A DNA stretch of 64,000 bases from SG8-41 sp035649495 (lineage in GTDB: Bacteria > Pseudomonadota > Gammaproteobacteria > Burkholderiales > SG8-41), in assembly GCA_035649495.1 (NCBI GenBank), contig DASRJL010000155.1, positions 1 to 64,000 on the forward strand, read 5' to 3'. The position numbers were made by a program, and so were the translations under genes. A model generated the notes under the pieces. That model worked only from the letters and a program-made list of their open reading frames with translations. It ran no database searches and was not told where the DNA came from. Each line of letters begins with the position of its first letter. The stretch's first letter is position 1. Below, in pieces: positions 43,315 to 52,185 of this stretch.

Positions 43315-44721
43315 ATGCGACACAAGGTCAAGCAAGTACATTTTGTGGGCATAGGCGGCGCCGGAATGTGCGGCATCGCCGAAGTGCTGCTTACGCTGCG
43401 CTACAAGGTGAGCGGTACCGATCTCGCCGAGAGCACCGCCACCCGACGGCTGCGGCAGCTGGGGGCGAAGATACATATCGGGCACGCCGAAGCGCACATC
43501 GCCGGAGCGGACGCCGTCGTGGTGTCGACGGCGGTGAAGGACGGCAACCCCGAGGTGGTGGCCGCGCGCTCGAAGAAAATCCCGGTGGTGCCGCGGGCGC
43601 TGATGCTCGCCGAATTGATGCGGCTGAAGCAGGGCATTGCGGTCGCGGGCACCCACGGCAAGACGACCACCACCAGCCTCGCCGCCAGCGTGCTGGCGGA
43701 AGGCGGCCTCGACCCGACGTTCGTGATCGGCGGACGTCTCGAGGCGGCGGGCTCCAACGCGCGCCTTGGCGCGGGCGAGTTCATCGTCGTGGAGGCCGAC
43801 GAGTCGGACGCGTCCTTTTTGTATCTGCAGCCGGTGCTGGCGGTGGTCACCAACATCGACGCCGATCACATGGAGACCTACGACCAGTCGATGGACCGGC
43901 TGCGGCAGGCGTTCGTGGATTTCCTGCAGCGGCTCCCGTTCTACGGCGCCGCGGTCCTGTGCGCCGACGATCCCAACGTGCGGCTGATCATGCCGCAGCT
44001 GACGAAGCCCGTCACGACTTACGGGCTCGCTCCCGATGCGCGCGTGCGCGCTGTCGATGTCGAGGCGGCCGGCGGGCAGATGCGCTTTCGCGTGGCGCGG
44101 GAAGGCGAGCCGGATCTTCCGGTCACGCTCAATCTCGCGGGCGTGCACAACGTCCGGAACGCGCTCGCTGCGGTCGCGGTGGGGCTGGAGGTCGGCGTGC
44201 CCGAGGTGAAGATCGTGAAAGCGCTCGCCGAATTCAAGGGCGTGGGCCGGCGCTTCCAGAACTACGGCCAGGTGCGCCTGGCGGGCGGCGGCAGCTTCAC
44301 GCTGATCGACGACTACGGCCACCACCCGGCCGAAATGGCCGCGACGCTCGCCGCCGCGCGCGGAGCGTTTCCGCGACGCCGGGTGCTGCTCGCATTCCAG
44401 CCGCACCGCTATACGCGCACCCGCGACTGCTTCGAGGACTTCGTCGCCGTCCTTTCCACGGCGGATGCGCTGATCCTGACCGAAGTCTATCCCGCCGGCG
44501 AAGCGCCGATCGTCGCGGCGGACGGGCGCGCATTGGCGCGCGGAGTGCGGGTGCAGGGCAAGGTCGAACCGGTGTTCGTGGAAAAGGTCGCGGACCTGCC
44601 GGCGGCGGTGCTGACGGCGGCGCGCGACCGCGACCTCGTCCTCATGATGGGGGCGGGCTCGATAGGCGGAATCGCGCCGCAACTCGCGAATCGCATGCGG
44701 AGCGTGAACGGCGCAGCATGA
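43315..44721 (+). CDS. murC: UDP-MurNAc--L-alanine ligase
   Basis: 468 residues. Start HFVGIGGAGMCGIAEVL, ATP loop GTHGKTTTTSL, EADESDASF, NIDADHMETYD, DDYGHHPAEM and AFQPHRYTRTRD are characteristic. It adds L-Ala to UDP-MurNAc, the first of the four ligase steps, all encoded here. No insertion is visible. Begins 1 bp after murG and overlaps murB by 4 bp. Confidence 0.97.
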   Translation: MRHKVKQVHFVGIGGAGMCGIAEVLLTLRYKVSGTDLAESTATRRLRQLGAKIHIGHAEAHIAGADAVVVSTAVKDGNPEVVAARSKKIPVVPRALMLAELMRLKQGIAVAGTHGKTTTTSLAASVLAEGGLDPTFVIGGRLEAAGSNARLGAGEFIVVEADESDASFLYLQPVLAVVTNIDADHMETYDQSMDRLRQAFVDFLQRLPFYGAAVLCADDPNVRLIMPQLTKPVTTYGLAPDARVRAVDVEAAGGQMRFRVAREGEPDLPVTLNLAGVHNVRNALAAVAVGLEVGVPEVKIVKALAEFKGVGRRFQNYGQVRLAGGGSFTLIDDYGHHPAEMAATLAAARGAFPRRRVLLAFQPHRYTRTRDCFEDFVAVLSTADALILTEVYPAGEAPIVAADGRALARGVRVQGKVEPVFVEKVADLPAAVLTAARDRDLVLMMGAGSIGGIAPQLANRMRSVNGAA

Positions 44722-45644
44722 ACATGGCGGAAACGGACAAGCTGGTGGCAGCAGGCCTGCGCGGAGAGGCGAGGTTGCGCGAGTCGATGGCGCATCACAC
44801 GAGCTGGCGGGCGGGGGGCAGCGCGGATTTCGCGTATCTCCCCGCCGATGTCGACGATCTGGCCGCTTGCCTGCGCGCCCTGCCGCCGCACGAGCCGGTG
44901 CTCGTGGTGGGGCTCGGCAGCAACCTGCTGGTTCGCGACGGCGGCCTGCGCGGCACCGTGATTCTGACTCATTGGGCCCTGCGCGAAATCGGACCCGGCA
45001 GCGCCGTCGCTGACGGCGCGGAGATACACGCGCAAGCCGGCGTGCCGAGTCCCAAGGTCGCCCGTTTCGCCGCGCTGAACGGGTTGAAGGGCGCCGAGTT
45101 CCTGGCGGGCATTCCCGGTACCGTGGGCGGCGCCCTGGCGATGAACGCCGGCTGCTACGGCGGAGAGACCTGGGAGATCGTCGCCCGGGTGCAGACAATC
45201 GACCGTGCCGGGGAGATACGCAACCGCGGTCGTGACGATTACGAAATCGCCTACCGCCACGTCAGCCTGAAGGCGGAAGGCGAGGAGTGGTTCATCTCCG
45301 CCACTTTCCGCCTTCCGCGCGGTCGCGGGGCCGAGTCCCGCGCCATGATCACGGAGCTCCTGAAGCAGCGCATCGCGACGCAGCCTCTCGATCGGCCCAA
45401 CGCCGGGTCGGTATTCCGTAACCCGCCCGGCGACTACGCGGCGCGGTTGATCGAGGCCTGCGGGCTCAAGGGAAGGGCGATCGGCGGCGCCCGGATATCG
45501 GCCAAGCACGCGAACTTCATCGTCAACGAGGGCAAGGCCCGCGCCGCGGATATCGAGGCGCTCATCCTGCTCGCGGAGCGTTCGGTGCTGGAGAAGTTCG
45601 GGGTGGCGCTGGAGCGTGAAGTGCGAATTGTCGGTGAGGCGTGA
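44718..45644 (+). CDS. murB: UDP-N-acetylenolpyruvoylglucosamine reductase
   Basis: 308 residues from ATG 44718 (ATGA overlap with murC). FAD-binding type I MurB: HHTSWRAGGSADF, VLVVGLGSNLLVRDGG, LAGIPGTVGGALAMNAGCYGGE, catalytic serine in NAGSVFRNP and the late HANFIVNEGKA. Reduces enolpyruvyl-UDP-GlcNAc to UDP-MurNAc. The stop codon lies in a short heptamer run (CGGTGAG GCGTGAC CAGTGAG), after which 427 bp separate it from ddl. Confidence 0.96.
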   Translation: MNMAETDKLVAAGLRGEARLRESMAHHTSWRAGGSADFAYLPADVDDLAACLRALPPHEPVLVVGLGSNLLVRDGGLRGTVILTHWALREIGPGSAVADGAEIHAQAGVPSPKVARFAALNGLKGAEFLAGIPGTVGGALAMNAGCYGGETWEIVARVQTIDRAGEIRNRGRDDYEIAYRHVSLKAEGEEWFISATFRLPRGRGAESRAMITELLKQRIATQPLDRPNAGSVFRNPPGDYAARLIEACGLKGRAIGGARISAKHANFIVNEGKARAADIEALILLAERSVLEKFGVALEREVRIVGEA

Positions 45645-45652
45645 CCAGTGAG
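45632..45652. repeat. heptamer run over the murB stop codon
   Basis: CGGTGAG, GCGTGAC, CAGTGAG in tandem (21 bp), spanning the TGA of murB. A matching run in the same orientation lies at 45899-45933. Confidence 0.6.
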
Positions 45653-45666
45653 CGGGCGCGTCGAGG

Positions 45667-45706
45667 GGCGTAGCAGGGGCCCCGGGGTCTGTGGGGATAC
45701 GCCCCG
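45667..45706. repeat. dispersed GC-palindrome element, copy B
   Basis: GGCGTAGCAGGGGCCCC then GGGGATACGCCCC; about the same spacing as copy C at 45970 and closely similar to copy A in murE. Confidence 0.65.
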
Positions 45707-45726
45707 GCCTCGGTCTCCGGAACGGT

Positions 45727-45827
45727 GGTGCGGGACGGGGCGTGGAGCCGCTGCGTCGCACACGGTTCCACTTGCCGGGGCCGCTCGCTGCTCCCGCACC
45801 CTGCTGCGCACACCGAGTCGCAGCGGC
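45727..45827. other. non-coding spacer with two interleaved 9-bp helices
   Basis: Part of the 427-bp murB-ddl gap. GGTGCGGGA (45727) pairs with TCCCGCACC (45792), and GCCGCTGCG (45747) pairs with CGCAGCGGC (45819). The order a-b-a'-b' is that of a pseudoknot. No reading frame with family resemblance is seen on either strand. Confidence 0.4.
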
Positions 45828-45898
45828 ACCCCCGGCGACGCGCGGGCGGCCGACGCGATGAGTTTGATTCTTGCGGTAACGGTGCAGAGGCCGCCGGC

Positions 45899-45933
45899 CG
45901 GTGACCGGTGAAGGGTGAAGAGGAACCAGTGCC
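45899..45933. repeat. heptamer run ahead of the ddl leader frame
   Basis: CGGTGAC, CGGTGAA, GGGTGAA, GAGGAAC, CAGTGCC. The fourth unit supplies a GAGGA ribosome-site-like sequence for the GTG at 45929. Confidence 0.65.
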
Positions 45934-46075
45934 GAGTAAGTTTGGAAAGGTAGCTGTGCTAATGGGCGGGGCGTCGGAGGGCGGAGCAGGGGCCCCACGA
46001 AGTCTGTGGGGATGCGACCCCGGAGGCGCACGTGAGGCCGCCCAAGAGTTGAGGCGAGCTGGAGCGGATGAGTGA
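45929..46075 (+). CDS. 48-codon leader frame with a duplicate of the ddl start
   Basis: GTG 45929, preceded by GAGGA, opens a 48-residue frame. Residues 3-14 (SKFGKVAVLMGG) are identical to the start of Ddl at 46075 onward, with 4 third-position differences in 36 bases. The rest (GGAGAPRSLWGCDPGGAREA...) translates copy C of the dispersed GC element. It ends with TGA overlapping the ddl GTG (GTGA), so if translated it would be coupled to ddl. It could be an upstream regulatory frame or a dead copy of the ddl start. Confidence 0.5.
   Translation: MPSKFGKVAVLMGGASEGGAGAPRSLWGCDPGGAREAAQELRRAGADE
45970..46026. repeat. dispersed GC-palindrome element, copy C
   Basis: GGCGGAGCAGGGGCCCC, spacer ACGAAGTCTGT, GGGGATGCGACCCCGG. 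It lies between the two copies of the ddl start. Confidence 0.7.
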
Positions 46076-46983
46076 GCAAGTTTGGAAAGGTAGCGGTCCT
46101 GATGGGCGGCCGCTCGGCTGAGCGCGAGATCTCGCTGAGAAGCGGGAACGCGGTTCTTGCTGCCCTCAGGAAGAGCGGCGTGGATGCGCACGCCTTCGAT
46201 ACCCGCGATAAGGGACTGGAGGCGCTGATAGGCGAACGCTACGACCGCGTCTTCATTGCGCTCCACGGGCGATTCGGCGAGGACGGCACCGTGCAGGGCG
46301 CCATGGAGTACCTGGGCATTCCGTATACGGGCAGCGGCGTCATGGGCAGCGCGCTCGCCATGGACAAGCTGCGCACCAAGCTCGTCTGGCAGGCGGCGGG
46401 GATAAGCACGCCGCGCTACCGCCAGCTCGACGAAAAAACCGACCACGCTGCGCTGGCGGCCGTGCTGGGGCTGCCGCTCGTGGTCAAGCCGGCGCGCGAA
46501 GGCTCCAGCATCGGCGTCACCAAGGTGGCCTCGGTCGAAAAAATCGGGCCCGCGTTCGACCTGGCGCGCCAGTACGACGAGGTGGTCATCGCGGAGGAGT
46601 TCATAGACGGCGTCGAGCTCACCGTGGCGGTGCTCGACGGCGAGGCGCTGCCGATCGTGCGCATCGAAGCGCCGCAGGGTAACTACGATTATCAGAACAA
46701 GTATTTCGGCAACGAGACGAAATATCACTGCCCGTGCGGCCTGCCGGACGGAGAGGAGCGCGCGATCCAGCAGCAGGTGCTCGCCGCGTTCGACGTGATC
46801 GGCTGCAGCGGCTGGGGACGCGTGGACCTGATGCTGGACCGGCAGGGCGGCAGCTGGCTGCTGGAGGTGAACACCATACCCGGCATGACCGACCACAGCC
46901 TGGTGCCGATGGCGGCGCGCGCGCGCGGCATGTCCTTCGAGGACCTCGTCTTGAAAATTCTGGAGTCGGCCCATGTCGGCTGA
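46072..46983 (+). CDS. ddl: D-alanine--D-alanine ligase
   Basis: 303 residues from GTG 46072 with GGAG 6 nt upstream. ATP-grasp enzyme: VAVLMGGRSAEREISLRSG, ALHGRFGEDGTVQG, VVKPAREGSSIGV, EEFIDGVELTVAVL, RVDLMLDRQGG and LEVNTIPGMTDHS. It makes the D-Ala-D-Ala dipeptide used by MurF. The first codons are duplicated 143 bp upstream in a leader frame that overlaps the ddl start. Confidence 0.96.
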   Translation: MSKFGKVAVLMGGRSAEREISLRSGNAVLAALRKSGVDAHAFDTRDKGLEALIGERYDRVFIALHGRFGEDGTVQGAMEYLGIPYTGSGVMGSALAMDKLRTKLVWQAAGISTPRYRQLDEKTDHAALAAVLGLPLVVKPAREGSSIGVTKVASVEKIGPAFDLARQYDEVVIAEEFIDGVELTVAVLDGEALPIVRIEAPQGNYDYQNKYFGNETKYHCPCGLPDGEERAIQQQVLAAFDVIGCSGWGRVDLMLDRQGGSWLLEVNTIPGMTDHSLVPMAARARGMSFEDLVLKILESAHVG

Positions 46984-47015
46984 TATCTCACTGGTCACTC
47001 GCACGGAGTGCGGCG

Positions 47016-47768
47016 ATGTGGGATAAGCCGGAGCTCCTCAACCCGCTCGCGACCGTGCTCTACGCCGTCGCAGCGGCGCTCGCGGCGTATGCCGGAGCGC
47101 TCGCAGTCGTGAGCCTGCCGGCGTTTCCGCTGCGCGAAGTGCGCGTCGCGCAACCGCCAGTCCACGTCACGCCCGGTGAAGTGGAAGCGATCGTGAAGCA
47201 CGAGCTGCGCGGCAACTTCTTCACGCTCGATCTCGCGGCCGCGCGCTCCGCGTTCGAGCGCCTCCCCTGGGTGCGGCGCGCCGCCGTGCGCCGCCACTGG
47301 CCGGGCCGGCTGGAAGTCGCGCTCGAGGAGCACGTGCCGCTGGCGCGCTGGGGCGAGCGCGCGCTGGTGAACACGCACGGGGAGGTCTTCGCAGGCGCCT
47401 ACGACGGTGCGCTGCCATTGTTCAGCGGCCCGGCGGGCACGGCCAAGGAAATCGCGATCCAGTACGCGTATTTCCGGCGCGCGCTGGGGGAAATCGGGCT
47501 CGCCCCGGGCGAGTTGCACGTCTCGCCGCGTCGGGCGTGGCAGGTGAAGCTCGAGAACGGCCCGACCCTGGAGCTGGGCCGCGAGCAGATCGAAGCGCGC
47601 CTCGCGCGCTTCGTCAACGCCTACGCGCGCACGCTGGCGAAGCTCGGACGCCGTATCGAATACGTCGATCTGCGGTATTCGAACGGCTTCGCCGTCCGGG
47701 TGCCGGAGCTCGCGCGCGAGAAGGCGCCCGCCCGCCCGGGGCCGATGAAAAAGCGGGCCAGGGCATGA
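47016..47768 (+). CDS. ftsQ: cell division protein FtsQ
   Basis: 250 residues from ATG 47016 (GGAG 7 nt upstream). One N-terminal transmembrane helix (TVLYAVAAALAAYAGALAVV), a POTRA domain (PLREVRVAQPPVHVTPGEVEAIVKHEL...LPWVRRAAVRRHWPGRLEVALEEHVPLARWG) and the beta domain ending IEYVDLRYSNGFAVRV. It recruits FtsL/FtsB to the divisome. Preceded by two CACT-type heptamers (46988-47001). Overlaps ftsA by ATGA. Confidence 0.95.
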   Translation: MWDKPELLNPLATVLYAVAAALAAYAGALAVVSLPAFPLREVRVAQPPVHVTPGEVEAIVKHELRGNFFTLDLAAARSAFERLPWVRRAAVRRHWPGRLEVALEEHVPLARWGERALVNTHGEVFAGAYDGALPLFSGPAGTAKEIAIQYAYFRRALGEIGLAPGELHVSPRRAWQVKLENGPTLELGREQIEARLARFVNAYARTLAKLGRRIEYVDLRYSNGFAVRVPELAREKAPARPGPMKKRARA

Positions 47769-49003
47769 ACAAGGCGCGCGACACCAAGAGGCTGGTCGTG
47801 GGGCTCGACATCGGCACCGCGAAGATCGCCGTCATCGTCGCGGAGCTGAAGCCGGACGGGGGCTTCGAGGTGATCGGCATGGGGAGCCACCCGTCGCGGG
47901 GGCTCAAGAAGGGTGTCGTCGTCAACATCGAGAGCACCGTCAGCGCCATACAGCGCGCGCTGGAGGAGGCCGAGCTGATGGCCGACTGCAAGATCCGCGA
48001 GGTCTATACCGGAATCGCGGGCAGCCACATCCGGAGCTTCAACTCCCAGGGCATGGTCGCCATCAAGGACAAGGAAGTCGAGCAGCCCGACATCGAGCGG
48101 GTGATCGAGACCGCGAAGGCGGTCCAGATCCCGAACGACCAGCAGATCCTGCACATACTCAACCAGGAATTCATCATCGACGGCCAGGAGGACGTGCGCG
48201 AGCCGCTCGGCATGAGCGGGCTGCGCCTGGAAGTCAAGGTGCACATCGTGACCGGCGCGGTGTCCGCCGCGCAGAACATCGTCAAGTGCGTGCGCCGCTG
48301 CGGACTGGAGGTGCGCGACCTCGTGCTGCAACCGCTCGCCTCCGCGATGGCCGTCGTCTCCGAGGACGAGAAAGATCTGGGCGTGGCGCTGGTGGATATA
48401 GGAGGGGGCACCAGCGATCTCGTGGTGTTCACCCACGGCGCGATCCGTCACACCGCCGTCATCCCGATCGCGGGCGACCAGATCACCAACGACATCGCGA
48501 TGGCGTTGCGTACCCCGACCAAGGACGCGGAGGAGATCAAGGAGAGCCGTGGCTGCGCGCTCTCGCAGCTCGCCGACCCGCAGGAGATGGTGGAAGTGCC
48601 GGGGCTGGGCGAGCGCGCCTCGCGCCAGCTCTCGCACAAGACGCTCGCGGAGGTCATAGAACCGCGCGTAGAGGAGCTCTACTCGCTGGTGCAGGCGGAG
48701 CTGCGCCGGAGCGGCTACGAGGAGCTGATCTCCTCCGGCGTGGTGCTGACCGGCGGCTCGAGCGTCATGCGCGGCATGGTGGAGCTGGCCGAGGAGATCT
48801 TCCACATGCCCGTGCGGGTCGGCCACGCGCGCTACGGCGGCGCGCTGGAGGAATACGTGCGGCATCCGCGCTATTCCACCGGCGTGGGACTGCTGCTCGC
48901 GGGCGTGCAGCAGCACCGCCAGAAGGAGCTCGCGCGCATGCACGCGACCTCGGTCCAGCACGTATTCGAAAGAATGAAGTCGTGGTTTACCGGCAATTTT
49001 TGA
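47765..49003 (+). CDS. ftsA: cell division protein FtsA
   Basis: 412 residues from ATG 47765. Actin-like fold: VGLDIGTAKIAVIVAEL (phosphate 1), the 1C insertion in the SHI region, VALVDIGGGTSDLVVF (phosphate 2) and VVLTGGSSVMRGMVELA (adenosine). The C-terminal amphipathic membrane-targeting helix is FERMKSWFTGNF. It tethers FtsZ filaments to the membrane. 28 bp before ftsZ. Confidence 0.97.
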   Translation: MNKARDTKRLVVGLDIGTAKIAVIVAELKPDGGFEVIGMGSHPSRGLKKGVVVNIESTVSAIQRALEEAELMADCKIREVYTGIAGSHIRSFNSQGMVAIKDKEVEQPDIERVIETAKAVQIPNDQQILHILNQEFIIDGQEDVREPLGMSGLRLEVKVHIVTGAVSAAQNIVKCVRRCGLEVRDLVLQPLASAMAVVSEDEKDLGVALVDIGGGTSDLVVFTHGAIRHTAVIPIAGDQITNDIAMALRTPTKDAEEIKESRGCALSQLADPQEMVEVPGLGERASRQLSHKTLAEVIEPRVEELYSLVQAELRRSGYEELISSGVVLTGGSSVMRGMVELAEEIFHMPVRVGHARYGGALEEYVRHPRYSTGVGLLLAGVQQHRQKELARMHATSVQHVFERMKSWFTGNF

Positions 49004-49031
49004 TTTTTTGATCAGGCGAAAGGAGTCGTAC

Positions 49032-50195
<1,164 letters not shown>

Positions 50196-50513
50196 CAGTG
50201 TCGCCGAGGCTGACTTTGGGTTTCGCGGAGCTACACTGACGGCCAACGTCGTGGCAATGGTCCGATTTATTGCGGGCGACACCCTGCTATATATGGAACT
50301 ATAGATAGATATGAACCATCACAGCCTGTCGCGTCCCGGTTTCCGCGAGGACCACTGTCGCCTGCATTTGCACCGGACGTTGACCGTGCTGATCGCGACA
50401 GGCTGGAGGTAACGATTGGTTACACTTTTTTTGCGCCGCAATATGCCTGCGTGCTACAATGCACCTCATAACGGCTTGAATAATCAGAAACTTACTGTAT
50501 CGGGCCCGATACC
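50196..50513. other. ftsZ-lpxC intergenic region with long-range inverted repeat
   Basis: No gene is supported in these 318 bp. CAGCCTGTCGCG (50322-50333) and CGCGACAGGCTG (50394-50405) are perfect 12-bp inverted repeats 60 bp apart. An AT-rich stretch (TATATATGGAACTATAGATAGATATG) lies just upstream at about 50289. Together these could be a transcript with a capped stem (sRNA or terminator after ftsZ) or a regulatory leader. Confidence 0.5.
50431..50460 (+). promoter_or_regulatory. probable lpxC promoter
   Basis: TTGCGC (50431-50436) and TACAAT (50455-50460), 18-bp spacing, 53 bp before the lpxC start. lpxC can thus be transcribed independently of the dcw operon. Confidence 0.55.
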
Positions 50514-51425
50514 GTGATCAAACAGCGCACCCTCAAGAACCTGATCCGTGCGACCGGCGTGGGGCTGCACACCGGCGAGAAGGTCTATCTCACGCTGCGC
50601 CCTGCGGCGGCCAATACCGGCATCGTGTTCCGCCGCACCGATCTTGCCCAGCCGCTTGAGGTCAAGGCCGACCCGTATGCGGTTGGCGACACGCGGCTCT
50701 CGTCCTGCCTGGAGAAAGGCGGCGAGCGGGTATCCACCGTCGAGCACCTGATGTCGGCGCTCTCCGGATTGGGGATCGACAACGCGTACGTGGATCTGAC
50801 CGCGCCCGAAGTCCCGATAATGGACGGCAGCGCCGGTCCTTTCGTATTTCTCCTGCAATCGGCCGGCATCGAGGAGCAGAACGCGCCCAAAAAGTTCATC
50901 CGCATCGTGCAGGCGGTGGAAGCGCGGGACGGGGACAAGTGGGTGCGCTTCGAGCCGCACAACGGCTTCAAGCTCACGCTCTCCATCGCGTTCGACCATC
51001 CCGTTTTTGACAAGACCCGCAAGTCCGTGTGCGTGGATTTCTCCACTACCTCCTACGTGAAGGAAGTAAGCCGCGCGCGCACGTTCGGTTTCATGCAGGA
51101 CGTGGAAACGATGCGGTCCCAGGGGCTCGCGCTGGGCGGCAGCCTCGACAACGCGATCGTGATGGACGAATATCGCGTGTTGAATTCCGACGGGCTGCGT
51201 TACGCCGACGAGTTCGTCAAGCACAAGGTGCTGGACGCGATCGGCGACCTGTACCTGCTGGGCCATCCGTTGATAGGCGCGTTCTCCGGACACAAGTCGG
51301 GGCACGCGCTCAACAACCAGCTGCTGCGCCGGCTCCTCGAAACACGGCATGCCTGGGAGTACGTGAGCTTCGAGCGGGTCGAGGACGCGCCGAGCTTCGT
51401 CGCCTGGCAGCTGCAATCCGCCTAG
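50514..51425 (+). CDS. lpxC: UDP-3-O-acyl-N-acetylglucosamine deacetylase
   Basis: 303 residues from GTG 50514. Zinc and catalytic residues are visible: STVEHLMSAL (His), PIMDGSAGPF, SRARTFGF, KHKVLDAIGDLYLLGHPLIGAF (His and Asp) and SGHALNN. It catalyses the committed step of lipid A synthesis, confirming a Gram-negative envelope. Its own promoter is likely. Confidence 0.97.
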   Translation: MIKQRTLKNLIRATGVGLHTGEKVYLTLRPAAANTGIVFRRTDLAQPLEVKADPYAVGDTRLSSCLEKGGERVSTVEHLMSALSGLGIDNAYVDLTAPEVPIMDGSAGPFVFLLQSAGIEEQNAPKKFIRIVQAVEARDGDKWVRFEPHNGFKLTLSIAFDHPVFDKTRKSVCVDFSTTSYVKEVSRARTFGFMQDVETMRSQGLALGGSLDNAIVMDEYRVLNSDGLRYADEFVKHKVLDAIGDLYLLGHPLIGAFSGHKSGHALNNQLLRRLLETRHAWEYVSFERVEDAPSFVAWQLQSA

Positions 51426-51478
51426 GGATCTCCGAACCTCCTTCACACGGAGGGTGGTGATGGTCCGGAACGACTCGA

Positions 51479-51664
51479 ATGGTAGTGCTGCGACTGGTCG
51501 GGGCGCTCGTGCTCATCGCCGTGGGCGCGTGCTTCGTGCTCTTTCTGATAACCCGCAACCGGCGCTATCTCAGCTTCGCGTGGCGGGTGCTCCAGTTCGC
51601 CTTCATCTTCCTGATCGCGTTCATGGCGCTGTACGTATTGGAGCGGGTCGTGCTGGTGATATGA
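51479..51664 (+). CDS. small two-helix membrane protein
   Basis: 61 residues from ATG 51479. Two hydrophobic helices (LRLVGALVLIAVGACFVLFLI and VLQFAFIFLIAFMALYVLERVVLVI) are joined by a basic turn TRNRRYLSFAWR. Conservation of this pattern downstream of lpxC in Betaproteobacteria is my recollection, not a search. Function unknown. Confidence 0.6.
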   Translation: MVVLRLVGALVLIAVGACFVLFLITRNRRYLSFAWRVLQFAFIFLIAFMALYVLERVVLVI

Positions 51665-51718
51665 GGCCGCGAGCCACGACCAACGCCGCGCACCGACCAG
51701 CGATTGCTTACCCCAACC

Positions 51719-52165
51719 TTACTGCTCGCGCTTGCCGGTTTTTCCGCGCCGTTGCACCAGCCGCTCCACCGCGGACTTGAGAGGGGAGTCGGCTAACCCT
51801 GCGGCCAGACTCTGAAATTCTGCGATCGCCGTGCCGCCGAGGGCGCGCTTCGCCGTTTTTCTCGGGGCGGCGCCGGGCGCGGGTTGCACTTCCACACGGA
51901 TTCCAGTAACCTCGGGTTCCCGTTCCCGAATATGCATCAACAATTGCGGCGCGAGCAATTTTAGCTTGCTGGCGACCGCGGCATTATCAGCCGAAACAAC
52001 AAGCGTTCCATCCCGGAAACTCTTGATCCGGGTTGCTTCAGACAGCGCGCGAGGGGCCGCACTTAAGAGCAGTCGTTCCAGTTCCGCGAGGCGCTGCGCC
52101 CCGCGGGACAAGGCCTTCAGTTGGCCGGTGGCGGTCAGGATTTCGCCGATCTTGTGCGCGGTCAT
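51719..52165 (-). CDS. DciA-like (DUF721) protein
   Basis: 148 residues. N-terminal KH-like fold of DUF721: LSRGAQRLAELERLLLSAAPRALSEATRIKSFRDGTLVVSADNAAVASKLKLLAPQLLMHIREREPEVTGIRVEV. DciA is the DnaB helicase operator in bacteria without DnaC. A C-terminal helical tail (SLAAGLADSPLKSAVERLVQRR) follows. The ATG is only 20 bp from the divergent M23 peptidase start, so the promoters must overlap. Confidence 0.8.
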   Translation of the reverse strand: MTAHKIGEILTATGQLKALSRGAQRLAELERLLLSAAPRALSEATRIKSFRDGTLVVSADNAAVASKLKLLAPQLLMHIREREPEVTGIRVEVQPAPGAAPRKTAKRALGGTAIAEFQSLAAGLADSPLKSAVERLVQRRGKTGKREQ

Positions 52166-52185
52166 GGGGATGTACGAGGGAGACG

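Noticed and set aside
45929..46983. A second ddl gene
   Set aside because: Only the first 14 codons are duplicated; the rest of the upstream frame is repeat sequence.
51454..51780. 108-codon frame overlapping the small two-helix membrane protein
   Set aside because: Arg/Ala-rich composition and no motif; the 61-residue frame at 51479 has clear membrane helices instead.
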